64,000 bases of DNA from Setoptus koraiensis (taxonomy: Eukaryota; Arthropoda). Under the pieces are notes generated by a model that saw only the letters and a program-made list of their open reading frames with translations, ran no database searches and was not told where the DNA came from. The stretch lies in the NCBI GenBank assembly GCA_048013815.1, contig CM106586.1, positions 11,222,001 to 11,286,000 on the forward strand. The letters run 5' to 3'. How positions within the stretch are numbered: position 1 is the first letter of the stretch; each line of letters starts with the position of its first letter. A program made the position numbers and the translations under genes. Below are positions 46,469-56,556 of the stretch, one piece after another.

Positions 46469-47788
46469 ATGCCAGCAAGATTACCACTGAAATCGTGGGT
46501 TGAGTATGATGAAACGACCGAATTCCCCATTCAAAATCTGCCCTATGGCATCTTCTCTACGGGCACCAATCCGAAACATCGGCCAGGCGTTGCCATTGGT
46601 GATTTTGTCTTGGACTTGAGCGCCATCCACCACATGTTCACTGGTCCTCTGATGGCCGATATTGCTCAGGATGTTTTCTCACAAGAAACTCTCAATAAAT
46701 TTATGTCATTGACTCGAGCTCATTGGAAAGAGACCAGACAACGTCTGACACAACTTCTCGACAAGGAGAACAATGTGCTACAAGATGATAAAGAATTGAT
46801 ACGCAAAGCACTGATACCCATGAGGGATGTCGACATGCATCTACCTGCCCAAATAGGAGGCTATACGGATTATTACGCGAGCATAAACCATGCCATGAAT
46901 GTTGGCCAAATGTTTCGCGGGCCAGGCAATGAACTGATGCCAAACTACAAGCATCTTCCTGTTGCATACCATGGACGTGCCTCGTCAGTAATAGTCTCAG
47001 GGACACCAATTGCCAGACCATCCGGTCAGACAAGCCCCGATGCGGGCTCCTCCAAGCCCAACTTCGGTCCATGTCAAAAGCTTGATTTCGAGCTAGAGAT
47101 GGGTGTCTTTATAGGGGGCAAGGGCAATCTGTTGGGTCACCCCATTCGCATGGCAAACGTCGAGGACTATCTTTTTGGAATGGTGCTACTCAACGATTGG
47201 AGCGCGAGAGACATTCAATTGTGGGAATATCAACCTCTGGGTCCATTCACAGCAAAAAACTTTGCAACCACAATAAGTCCGTGGATTGTGACATTTGATG
47301 CTTTGCAACAATTCAAGGTTCCCAACCATAAACTAAACACCGAACCTGAGCGTTATTTGCAGCATGATGACAATTTTAACTTTGATATCAACTTAGAAGT
47401 TTTAATCAGGCCTAATGGAATAGATAATCTGATGCCTATTTGCCATTCAAATTTTTCACATTTATTCTGGACAGTGAAACAAATGCTAGTCCATCACACA
47501 ATTACTGGTTGCAATATGTGTCCGGGAGACTTGATTGGAACAGGAACCATTAGTGGTCCGTCTTCGGGAAGTTATGGATCCTTGTTGGAAATATGTTGGA
47601 AAGGAACAAAACCGTTGAACTTTAGCAACAACATCACACGATCTTTTATTGGCGACGGAGACGAGATTGTCATGAGGGCTTTCAGCCAGGGAACCAGCTA
47701 CAAGATTGGCTTTGGCGAATGCAGCGGCATAATATTACCGTCGAAAGTTTACGCGTCTAGGCCATCTATTGTTATAGATCAATACTGA
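46469..47788 (+). CDS. FAH: Fumarylacetoacetase
   Basis: This is the last enzyme of tyrosine breakdown, cleaving fumarylacetoacetate to fumarate and acetoacetate in the cytosol. The 439-residue single-exon protein starts at MPARLPLKSW (the open frame runs 32 codons further upstream but without an ATG). Human FAH is 419 residues. Metal ligands and catalytic residues are in place: YTDYYASINHA (Asp134, His141), FELEMGVFIG (Glu208, Glu210), LLNDWSARDIQLWEY (Asp243). The N-terminal SH3-like part has LPYGIFST and VAIGDFVLDLS. Near the end TGTISGPSSGSYGSLLEICW and GDGDEIVMRAF match the family. It converges with the phactr gene, whose last coding exon lies 115 bp past the FAH stop. Confidence 0.97.
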   Translation: MPARLPLKSWVEYDETTEFPIQNLPYGIFSTGTNPKHRPGVAIGDFVLDLSAIHHMFTGPLMADIAQDVFSQETLNKFMSLTRAHWKETRQRLTQLLDKENNVLQDDKELIRKALIPMRDVDMHLPAQIGGYTDYYASINHAMNVGQMFRGPGNELMPNYKHLPVAYHGRASSVIVSGTPIARPSGQTSPDAGSSKPNFGPCQKLDFELEMGVFIGGKGNLLGHPIRMANVEDYLFGMVLLNDWSARDIQLWEYQPLGPFTAKNFATTISPWIVTFDALQQFKVPNHKLNTEPERYLQHDDNFNFDINLEVLIRPNGIDNLMPICHSNFSHLFWTVKQMLVHHTITGCNMCPGDLIGTGTISGPSSGSYGSLLEICWKGTKPLNFSNNITRSFIGDGDEIVMRAFSQGTSYKIGFGECSGIILPSKVYASRPSIVIDQY

Positions 47789-47903
47789 ATTGATTGGTAA
47801 AAAACTAGATATAGTTTATATATTTGATTCTTTTACATTTTTTCTCTATATAAAACAACTTATCAGCGTAAAAAATATCATAATCACATGTTCCTTGAAT
47901 GTT

Positions 47904-48801
47904 TCAGGGTCTATGAAATCTAAATGAGGGTAATGATGAGATAAAGGGGAAGAGAGAGAGAGAGAGAAAGTTATTTAGGGATTGGTTAGTTTTGGTTAGT
48001 TATTCCTCTTGCAGCTACGATAGAAGAATAATGTTGAAATTAATATGAGAAGGCCTGAGTAGATGTGGCTTACCTTGTGAGGTGGCGACTTTCTTCGTGG
48101 ACCTCCATCTCTAAACTCTTGAATTCGTTCAATTCTTTCCTTATTGCAGCTTTCTCCTCTTGGGTTAACCTGGTCCAAGGCTTATCTGCGCCCCTATCAT
48201 AGTCTTGGGCTTGGGTAACTTCGATATAATCATTGAATCGCATTATGCGCCGTCGTTTGAGTTCCTCCACGGTGGGCCTGATGCTCAACTTCCTTGTTAG
48301 GGTCTGTCTCTTTTGTTCGAGCTCGTGCTGACGTTCCTCGTCGGTACGATAGACAATGATATTCCTCTGTTCTAATTCGTCCACTGTTGGCCTCATGCTT
48401 AGTTTTCTATTTAAAATCTGACTGACGGCCTCTCGTCGCTTGTGCCATTCCTCTAGGCCGATGGATAAGTTTTCAAATTTTTTAAATTCTACTACATCTT
48501 CTTTGTTTTTGCTATTTGGCTCTAAATTGTCGCGTGATGCGGCTTGAAATTTGTTGTTGTTATTGTTGTTGCTCCTACTGATGTTGTTGTTGTTATTATT
48601 GATATTATTGTTGTGGCGACATTCGGAGGCGGATAAATCCTGTGATGATGGCTCGACAACATTGGGAGGCTCTAGATTTGGGGTCTCTATATGCAACGAA
48701 GATGGTTCTTCCTTTGTGACAGCTACTGCCTTAATAATCTTTCTCCTGAATGAATTGAGTATTTTTCTCAATTTCAATCTATTTCTGAAATCCATGGACA
48801 T
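47904..48801 (-). CDS. Phosphatase and actin regulator (phactr), C-terminal RPEL and PP1-binding part
   Basis: Phactr proteins bind G-actin through RPEL motifs and recruit protein phosphatase 1 by their C-terminus. Two exons are read: 48801-48074 and a 16-nt last coding exon, 47919-47904, joined in phase 2. It restores the family ending SRHLTRFHRP before TGA; without it the frame would end after LTR. The model has 247 residues. Two RPEL motifs are clear ([20 protein letters not shown] and [20 protein letters not shown]). The PP1-binding segment is [30 protein letters not shown]. An Asn-rich stretch lies at about 64-84. Vertebrate phactrs have four RPELs and 500-650 residues, so 5' exons probably lie elsewhere. 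The first ATG used here sits beside a possible acceptor (TTTCAG). Confidence 0.88.
47951..47968. repeat. (GA)n microsatellite
   Basis: GA dinucleotide tract inside the last intron of the phactr gene. Confidence 0.9.
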
Positions 48802-49232
48802 ACATAGAATTAAACGTTGGAAGACGATAAAAGAGTTTTTGTGAGAATTGCTTCTATATAAGTATATATGAGTTTCTATGAAACAGTTACAATACAGTTG
48901 TTACATTATTACTGTATACAATATTATTGTTGTTGCTAGAGTTGTTGTTTTTGTTGATGCTACTTGTATCATAACTGTGAACTGTGTTGACAGATGTGCT
49001 AGCAGTTTCATCACAGATTTGGAGCGGCAATTTTAAACAAACTATTTTTTTTTTCGTACATCATGCTCACATGCATGTCATACTGATGGTAGACACGTGC
49101 TTTCTTTGACCATCTAAATATAAATGAGGTAATGTAACTGAATTTTCTTGTGAATCTATACTGCATACCCGCTTTGGGTCAATCTAACTCAGTTGTGATT
49201 GTTAAATCTATACCCAGCTGCCCCGGTTGGAA
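48802..49232. promoter_or_regulatory. Divergent region between phactr and FARS2
   Basis: No coding sequence is supported. It could hold the start of FARS2 transcription; CCCAG just before its ATG could be a splice acceptor, with an upstream exon supplying a mitochondrial presequence. Confidence 0.4.
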
Positions 49233-50450
49233 ATGGCCGCCAGACAAGCGACACAATTCCTTGAAATATGTAAGACTAGATATGCCGTTGACTCCATGAC
49301 AAATGTCACGCCCAGGATTCTATCGACAATCGGCAAATGCCTCTACGAAAAACGTGACAGCCCCATATATTTTATCAGTGAACGTGTTAGACAATTCTTC
49401 AATGCCAACTTATATAATGAGCACAAATATCCATCACCGGTGGTCACAACAAAGGACAATTTCGATTCGTTGCTCATACCAAAAGATCATGTGTCCAGAG
49501 ATAAACGAGACACCTATTACGTTAATGCCCAGCACCTCCTCAGGTCTCATACATCGGCTCATCAGATGCACTGTCTAAAGCGGGGATCAAATGCATTTCT
49601 GTGTATAGCGGATTGCTATCGTCGAGACTCTATTGATTCTAGCCACTTTCCCGTCTTCCACCAGTGCGAAGTATTCAAATTATACAACGACAAAGAAGCC
49701 TTGGCAACAACTGCAAATCGTGCCATTAACACATTATATGATGACAGAGGAGTGGAAACTGAACAAAAACAGTCCATATACAACCTAGAAGCAAGCAAAT
49801 TCGTCGAAGTGGAGCTCAAGAAAACAATCGAGCGATTCGTGCTCGATTTGCTCGATGATCCGACTCTACAGATGAGATGGGTTGGGGCCTATTTTCCCTT
49901 TACTCACCCTAGTTTCGAATTGGAAATATTTTGGAAGAATCAGTGGATTGAAATACTTGGTTGTGGCATTGTCAGAGACGATATACTCAAGAATGCAGGT
50001 ATTAGAGATCACATTGGTTTTGCTGCAGGCTTCGGTTTGGAACGATTGGCCATGCTCAAGTATCAGATCAACGATATTAGACTGTTTTGGAGTGATGACG
50101 CTGGTTTCTCCAGTCAATTCATTAATAAGTCACCCAATGATAAGATAATATTTAGACCCTTTGCACAATCGCCGCCTTGTATTAATGACCTATCGTTTTG
50201 GCTTCCAAGCGAGAGTGATTCAGATATGACGCCGAATGATTTTTATGATCTAGTCAGAAGTGTGGGTGGTGATCTTGTGGAGACGGTAACTCTGATTGAT
50301 GAATTTAAAGATAAGTCCAACAGAGTATCTAACTGCTACAGGATAGTATACAGGTGTTGTGATAGAGCCCTGTCTAAAGAAGAAGTTAATGCTATACATG
50401 AAAACATAGCACAATCCTGTTGTGAGCGTTACGGGGTGCAAATAAGATGA
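49233..50450 (+). CDS. FARS2: Phenylalanyl-tRNA synthetase, mitochondrial
   Basis: This monomeric class II synthetase charges mitochondrial tRNA-Phe. The ATG gives a 405-residue product; human FARS2 is 451 with its presequence. Motif 2 is CYRRDSIDSSHFPVFHQ (about 128-144). The active-site block FTHPSFELEIFW and GCG follow at about 223-245, and motif 3 is GFGLERLAML (about 266-275). The C-terminal anticodon-binding domain has NDLSFWLPSE and GGDLVETVTLIDEF. The N-terminus read here (MAARQATQFLEICKTRY) has few features of a transit peptide. The frame is open upstream to a possible acceptor CAG|CTG, so a first exon may add one. AATAAA lies at 50534-50539. It converges with cactin, stop codons 139 bp apart. 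Confidence 0.96.
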   Translation: MAARQATQFLEICKTRYAVDSMTNVTPRILSTIGKCLYEKRDSPIYFISERVRQFFNANLYNEHKYPSPVVTTKDNFDSLLIPKDHVSRDKRDTYYVNAQHLLRSHTSAHQMHCLKRGSNAFLCIADCYRRDSIDSSHFPVFHQCEVFKLYNDKEALATTANRAINTLYDDRGVETEQKQSIYNLEASKFVEVELKKTIERFVLDLLDDPTLQMRWVGAYFPFTHPSFELEIFWKNQWIEILGCGIVRDDILKNAGIRDHIGFAAGFGLERLAMLKYQINDIRLFWSDDAGFSSQFINKSPNDKIIFRPFAQSPPCINDLSFWLPSESDSDMTPNDFYDLVRSVGGDLVETVTLIDEFKDKSNRVSNCYRIVYRCCDRALSKEEVNAIHENIAQSCCERYGVQIR

Positions 50451-50588
50451 CGGCAGTCATTATTTATAGTGAATTTTTTTATGTACAAATATAATCTATT
50501 ATTAAATGATTCCTATTAGAGTGGTGTCAAAGAAATAAAACAAAGTTTGAAGTCCAAAAACAGTGGTTCCGTTTCTACACGACTGATT

Positions 50589-52334
50589 TTACCTCCTATA
50601 ACGAAGCCGCTCAAAATGAAACCATAACTGGAGTATATTGTTGTTGAACTGGTTCTTGAATCCTCGTTTACCAGATTTATTCCATTTTCTTTTTACGATC
50701 CTAAATGCGATATCTTCGTACGGTGGTCCCGCCGAAAAACGGATGACCTCAAAATCTTCATTATCTCGGCAAGGTGTCAAAGTGTATGTTGGTGTTTTGG
50801 TTCTGTCTATGAGATCGGGATAGAAAATATTGAACTTGTAGCCCTGAACTACTTTTGGCGGGGGGTTATCAATATCATAATGGGTCTGATTGTACTTGTT
50901 CCACTCAAATCCTGTATGAACACGATTGAAGTACCTTGGTTTTCTTGGTCTATACTTATCGGCACAATTATAACTCATGTGTCGATTTCTGCTACTGGCT
51001 ATATTCTCTTCACAGCTGAATGAAGCCTCTTCATTACTCATTCCTTTTCGAGCTGCCTCCAAGAAAGCTCTTTCGTCACTAGATAATGTCGCTAGTTTTA
51101 CTTCGCTTTCACTGGTCGCATTCATGACCTTCTTTCGTTGGCGACCGAGTGAATCTGTATCTTCATCAAAATCTACAGTCACTATACCTGGTTCAAGTTT
51201 GTCGAAAGGTATCAGAGTGGGTGAATATCTACCATCAACATAAGCCTTGACACATTGTCCTCTCTCCAAATTTATGTTTGTATCCTCATCCTCTTCATCA
51301 TCGCTCTTACTGTCAGCTGTGGTAAGTGTTGAGCTAGACGAGGGTTCCCCACCGATAGGGGCGTCTGTAGAGCAAATCTGGTCCGATGTTTGAGGAACTT
51401 CACCAACCGGCGAGGGAGATCTTTCTCTTATATTTGATTTGTCCAGTCGCAAGCTCGTCTCTTTGGACATTTGTTCTGCTTTTTTGCGCAAATTGTCTTT
51501 ATGTCTCTCCTTGATCCTGTTTCTAGCACTACAAGCTCTCAAACGTGATAAGGCACTCTCCCAAAAACCGAAATCTACAGATGGATCATCCTTGTTACTG
51601 AGTTTTTCTTTTATTCCTTTCTCCAATTCATTCAATTCTGGAAGTGACATTTTTTCAAACGACGCCATAACTTCCATGGCGATTTTTGGATTGATACTTT
51701 GATGACTCGTGCTGGCCTGACATTTGTTACTGTTTTCTTTGGCCGCTCTCAATTTCGCCAATTCATCAGTAGTTATCACAAGAAGATCGCGCCAATAGTT
51801 TAAATTTGATCCACAATCTATGCTCATAAACAATTTGATGTCTGCTTCCAATTCTTCCAAATCGCTAATGCAAAGTCCATTGAAACGTTCTCTGGGATCA
51901 ATAAACTCGATGGGACTGTCGCTTAGGTCAATTTGTTCCTCTTGCATAAAAATGCGACCCGTCTCTTCTTCAACACTCTCCCCAAATACACTTATATAGT
52001 GAGCAAATAAGTCAATGGGTTTCGCTCGACCATCTCTGATTCTGATCTTACTTCTGAGTCTTTGTTGACGCAAGACAAAGTTATCCTCTTGTTGTTCCCA
52101 ATGCTCGTATTGTTCGGCTTCCTTTTGTCGCTGTAGAAACTCGCCATCTCTTTGTTTTTGTTCGTATTCTAATTCTCTCTTCAATTGTCTTTCTTTGATT
52201 CGCTCTAGCTCGGCTAAAGATTCCTTTTTATTTCGTTCGTTAATTAATTCGATCTCTTTCTCGTCGAGTTCCTCGCCCCTTTCTTCGTACTTCTTTTTCC
52301 AAATGAAAGTCTTTTGATGTTTCTCTAAGTCCAT
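50589..52334 (-). CDS. CACTIN: Cactin
   Basis: Cactin is a nuclear spliceosome-associated protein, first found as a partner of the fly IkappaB Cactus, needed for normal splicing and NF-kappaB-pathway control. The single-exon product is 581 residues, starting MDLEKHQKTFIWKKK. A charged coiled-coil N-terminal part (about 10-100) leads to the conserved middle domain (PIDLFAHYISVF, SDLEELEADIKLFMSIDC). An acidic Ser-rich linker follows. The C-terminal domain runs from about 455 (KPRYFNRVHTGFEWNKYNQT HYD) to the end, with the diagnostic tail NNNILQLWFHFERLRYRR. Human cactin is 758 residues; the Arg/Ser-rich N-terminal extension is missing here, so it is shorter but otherwise intact. Confidence 0.96.
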   Translation of the reverse strand: MDLEKHQKTFIWKKKYEERGEELDEKEIELINERNKKESLAELERIKERQLKRELEYEQKQRDGEFLQRQKEAEQYEHWEQQEDNFVLRQQRLRSKIRIRDGRAKPIDLFAHYISVFGESVEEETGRIFMQEEQIDLSDSPIEFIDPRERFNGLCISDLEELEADIKLFMSIDCGSNLNYWRDLLVITTDELAKLRAAKENSNKCQASTSHQSINPKIAMEVMASFEKMSLPELNELEKGIKEKLSNKDDPSVDFGFWESALSRLRACSARNRIKERHKDNLRKKAEQMSKETSLRLDKSNIRERSPSPVGEVPQTSDQICSTDAPIGGEPSSSSTLTTADSKSDDEEDEDTNINLERGQCVKAYVDGRYSPTLIPFDKLEPGIVTVDFDEDTDSLGRQRKKVMNATSESEVKLATLSSDERAFLEAARKGMSNEEASFSCEENIASSRNRHMSYNCADKYRPRKPRYFNRVHTGFEWNKYNQTHYDIDNPPPKVVQGYKFNIFYPDLIDRTKTPTYTLTPCRDNEDFEVIRFSAGPPYEDIAFRIVKRKWNKSGKRGFKNQFNNNILQLWFHFERLRYRR

Positions 52335-53115
52335 TGTTTCGACTTTTAGTTATAAAGGAATGCCAATAAAAGACAACGTATCGAACATTACAAGTGATGA
52401 TTCGCAACGCTCGAACATCTGAAAATAATATTCACATCAGCTGATCACCATGGTCGACCATATGATACACGAATGTGAAGGGGGTTCGCTGCTAGATTTT
52501 TTCTTGAACTAAAAAGGCTGCGTTAGCTTGCACATCGTATTTTTCGAGCGGCTGATTTCGGCTTTCTGTGCAATTCTTGCCTTATTATTTTCTTTTTTTA
52601 ATTTTCGCAACTTAGACCAAAAGTGATGTCACAGAAAGAACTTTCCGAGGCCCATGTTGGAAACGTAAATGGCCGCACCATGATTCTTCAACCACGCCTG
52701 AACTAATGATTGCAAATACTAGAATTTCACGAGAACGTATTCGCAACAAGAAGGTTTCAATTCATCATGCCGGAAACCCAAGATGTGGTAGAATGCATAT
52801 GGTGGGGTTGTGACCATTCTACCACGTCTATAATTAGCGGCACGATGATTGAGACTCTCAGCCTGAGAGGACGTTTCCGGTGGTACGCTATCGATTTTTG
52901 GTTAGTACTCAATTAGGGAATACTCGTGAAAACGAGATGGGCGGTAGATACATATTTTTCTTTCTACTCTCGACGAGAATGCTTAGGCACTGAATACATT
53001 TGAACTATGAGGCTTACTATCGCCAATAACGCGTTTTTAACACGTAGTCGACTGCAAACATAACTATGGTTTATTGAAATAACTTGAAAAGTTCAATACA
53101 AGACAAACAAATCAA
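52335..53115. other. Intergenic DNA between cactin and the CRTC-like gene
   Basis: No supported gene. It contains the cactin promoter, an 11-bp-arm inverted repeat at 52785-52825, and the AATAAA (minus strand, 53075-53070) of the CRTC-like gene. Confidence 0.5.
52785..52825. repeat. Inverted repeat with 11-bp arms
   Basis: GTGGTAGAATG at 52785-52795 pairs exactly with CATTCTACCAC at 52815-52825 across a 19-nt loop. No family is recognised. Confidence 0.75.
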
Positions 53116-54786
53116 TCATCGATTATGGCTATGATTTCGTGAAGCAGCTACAATGTTCTTGTAGGCTGCATGATTCTGGGAGCGCCTGAATACTGTTGGC
53201 GACCTACATGGACCAACAGAGGAAGCTTGCTGACTTGAGTTGGCTGATAATGAAGAATTGAGTGTCGGGTCGTTGACGCAATTTGTCAATTGTTTCATTT
53301 GTTGTTGTTTAGGCGAGGGCCATAATTCATCTTTATAGGAAGCACTCTTCCATGTTGTTGAGACTGGTGAAATATTGTTGGACCTGGATACTTCAGTCAA
53401 ACTTTGAGGAGATTGTCGTTGATTATATTTACTAAACTGGGATGATGGTGATCCTTGGTCGCTAGATGGAGATGGAACGGACGAACCGCTAATTGGTGAA
53501 TTATACCTAACGCCATTGACTACTGTAGTATCACAAAAAGAATCCTGACTTTGACTGATATAGGTGGTTGCCGTGTGATCGTGCAGTCTACTATCTAGCT
53601 GATGCTGCTGATGAAACGGTTGTTGATGCTGGATTAGATGCGATTGTTGTAATAGCTGATGATGTTGCTGTTGTTGATTTTGTTCATATCTGTAACATAA
53701 ATTGTTGTGACTATTACTCCTTGTAATTGTATTCAATCCGTTTGTAATGATAGCATGATTTTTAACGCCATAGTCGTTATTAAGTTTGTTGAACCCGCTT
53801 TTACAAAGATTATTTTCATTTGGCGGAAAGCATGAGTTCTGGGACGAGCTGGTCATCGAACTGGACCGGAGCAATGGTTGATGGGGCTGTTCTAATCTAT
53901 TATCAAAAGCTATATTTTGTCCAAATTGTTGTTGAGTGGTGTTAGCTAACGTAATTGGCACCTGATGCTGTTGAATTGGCTGCTGGCGTTGCTGATCTGA
54001 TGTAGTTGCTTCGAAGTCATCATAGTATGTACGAGATCTTTTTGGGATTTCATCAACCGGAGAATTGGTATCTAAATGTCGAATTCCTTCTGCTAGATGC
54101 TTAGAGGACACATTACTTGACCTAGATCCTAGTGGAACTTGGTTCGATGTAGAATGGAGAATCTTTGAATTGGTTAAATTGGGTAATGAGCCTGTATTTG
54201 AAGTCGATATCTGGATTGGATTGATTGTTCCTCCAACATGCTCATCTTCAATAGAACATATTTCAATGCCGGGAACTTTGCAAGATTTTGGTGTTTCTTG
54301 AGCAGCTTGCAAATAGTTCTGCTTTGGAGTTTGTTGGACTCGTGAACTCATAGGCATGCATTGAGGTTCATAAGTCTGGTGTTGAACTGGTAATATAGAA
54401 GAGGATATATGAGAAGACAAGATTACGATTGCGGATATAACAAAAATTTCAACATTTTATGTGAACTGATCAAATTGATTGTGTATACTTACGCGAATTG
54501 TATTGATTTTCATTGAACGTTCCACACGTTAGAGAGTTGGTATACTCTGTACTACAACTGTCATTAACTAGAGGAGCTATTTGTTCCTGAATAGTGTCTC
54601 CTTCTGTGATATTATTTCTTTGTACATAATCAAAAGTCGAATCTTTTATCTGTGTAGAGTCATGGCAATGTTCGTTATGATCAGTTACTTGGTTATACCC
54701 CTCACAAGAGAGTACCGTCTCATCTTGCAAATAAACACTCGATAGATCAGGTAAATCATGCGGCTCCCCCAGGTTAGTTGGATTGT
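53116..54786 (-). CDS. CREB-regulated transcription coactivator-like protein, 3' exons
   Basis: CRTCs shuttle to the nucleus when dephosphorylated and boost CREB-driven transcription. Two 3' exons are read, 54786-54493 and 54386-53116, with phase-1 junctions. The diagnostic block is KVPGIEICSIEDEH followed by NTGSLPNLTN, matching the CRTC middle domain (PGI.I then NTGGSLPDLTN). The rest is Gln/Ser/His/Asn-rich, with SP-rich segments such as GSSVPSPSSDQGSPSS, as usual for CRTCs. The N-terminal CREB-binding helix and the SIK/14-3-3 site were not found. The first exon read here starts inside a codon, so upstream exons exist but were not placed. The upstream intron carries two units of the TTCGAA-rich repeat family. 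AATAAA lies at 53075-53070. Confidence 0.6.
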
Positions 54787-54860
54787 CTGAATTGTGAAAT
54801 ACAAATATATCATCACATTATCACAAAGTATCTAAACGTTAACAATGTTAACTCTATAGG

Positions 54861-55080
54861 AACAGAGTTCGATGGTCACAATTCGAACTTTGAAATTCGA
54901 AATTGAAAATTCGAATTTCTGATGATAGTTTCATCTGCTTCGTCGAAGTTCGATGGTCAGAGTTCGGTGGTCACATTTCGAACTTCGAAATTCGGAATTG
55001 AAAATTCGAATTCCTGATGACAGTTCCATCTGCTCGTTCGATGTTCGATGGTCAGTGTTCGATGGTCGGAGTTCGATTCG
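54861..55080. repeat. Two units of the TTCGAA-rich repeat family inside an intron or flank
   Basis: Two units of about 108 bp match the arrays at 59.5-63.8 kb, including GAAATTGAAAATTCGAATT, GAT(G/A)ATAGTTTCATCTGC and the GTTCGATGGTCAGA modules. The orientation is that of the right-hand array (63.1-63.8 kb). The host is the region upstream of the CRTC-like exon at 54786. Confidence 0.9.
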
Positions 55081-55321
55081 TCTCGCTTAATGACATAATA
55101 ACCATAACATGAAGGAAACAACTGATTGCGAACTTCGTCACGGTATCTTTTTGGAAGAGTAGTCTTCTCTTGCTTGGAGACAAGGTTCGATCAGGTCTCT
55201 CTGCATTTCATTGACAGAAAGATAAAACAATCCAGAAATTCTACATGCTTATTTTTTACTAGTTGACTTAAAATTTAATACATAGTACCAAAATAATTAA
55301 TCAAACTCATCATAACTATTA

Positions 55322-56341
55322 TTATCTTATCCTGAATCTTCTCCTGAGGGAAATAATCAATTCGAGTGTCCCCTCTTTTCTATATGTTTTCAATCGTAAC
55401 CTAGTTAATCTTTTAGTTTCTTCAGAATAGTGTTTTCCTCTCCTGATAAGTGCCATGCTAATCACTATTATGTTGTGCCAGTGTATCAAGTTGTCAAGAG
55501 AGAATTTTCTTTTTAGTTCTTCGACAGTAAACTTGGATAGAATATTTTTGATTTTGTCGATGGATGTCATTATAGTCACTATCGCTCCATTGTAATGATC
55601 TAATTGTTGTAAAGAAATCGTTCTATCCAACGGAATTTCCATTATTTGACCACAATATTTTTCAACTGAAGCAGTCAACTTGTAAATCTGACGACTTAGA
55701 TCACTTGGAGCGACCTTGGTTAATAAATGCCCATTGAAAATCTTCGGTTTCACCCATAGTCCAGGTACTTTCGCGCCGGTAGGTGGATTTTTCAGCAACG
55801 AGGCCCGTCTACCCTCCGATTGTTGCTGTTACTCTAGCGCCGTCGCACACCAACGTGCAGATGCCTTAATTTGTGTTGTATCCGATTGTATAAAGAAGGC
55901 TTGACGTATCTTGATATTCTCATTGGCATGAAGACTGATAAATCTGATGCCGTCGTCGCTCGGCATTGAAGTTATATTGAGTGATATCAGCAACTGGCCA
56001 GAGAAACGTGTTCGACATGAATCAGCCTTGATTCTTAATGTATAAAATATCGGCTGAATAAAATCTGACACTTCATGTCGGATAAATTTGTTGTTAAGAT
56101 TCTCGCTCAAAACTAAAGTTTGATTGTCCACTGATTCCCCGCTTATCTCACTACTTTTGTTGTTAACGAAATTTGAATCTTTGGCTATGGAAACAGATGT
56201 ATCTTGATAACTTCTTTGGGTTAATGTCGAATGTTCTAGAGATCGATGAGGACGAAAAGCTAACACAGCAAGAGATAGTTCTATACTTAATAGATATGGG
56301 AGGACTAATGATAAATAAATAATTTTCTTTATGCTCAACAT
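55322..56341 (-). pseudogene. M1-aminopeptidase-like N-terminal fragment with one in-frame stop
   Basis: From MLSIKKIIYLSLVLPYLLS (signal or anchor) the frame runs 170 codons, hits TAA at 55831-55829, and continues open in the same frame for another 168 codons. The segment PIFYTLRIKADSCRTRFSGQ LLISLNI and ISLHANENIKI resembles the N-terminal domain of M1 (gluzincin) aminopeptidases. No HEXXH zinc site or GAMEN motif follows; the part after the stop (KVPGLWVKPKIFNGHLL on to LRRRFRIR) is not recognised. It may be a truncated, decayed paralogue, or a gene with an intron that could not be placed: TAACAG at the stop looks like an acceptor, but no matching donor keeps the frame. Confidence in the M1 link is moderate. 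Confidence 0.45.
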
Positions 56342-56556
56342 TTTGTATGATTCCGTCTTTGAGTTCTGTTGATTGTTGGCCAATTTGAATTGATGTTGGA
56401 TAAAATGTTTTCTTAATGAGCAGCTATTGCTGTTAATTCTTAGGGATTTGCGGTAACTTTTGATGAACAAATCAAGAAGAGATCTAGCGTCCACAGTTGG
56501 TAGCCAACGATGTCCGACTTATGAGTTTGTGACTATCAAGTAAAATGCACGTTGAT

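Noticed and set aside
52710-52916. 68-codon plus-strand frame between cactin and the CRTC-like gene
   Set aside because: Starts at a non-ATG codon, contains the inverted repeat and has no recognisable protein features.
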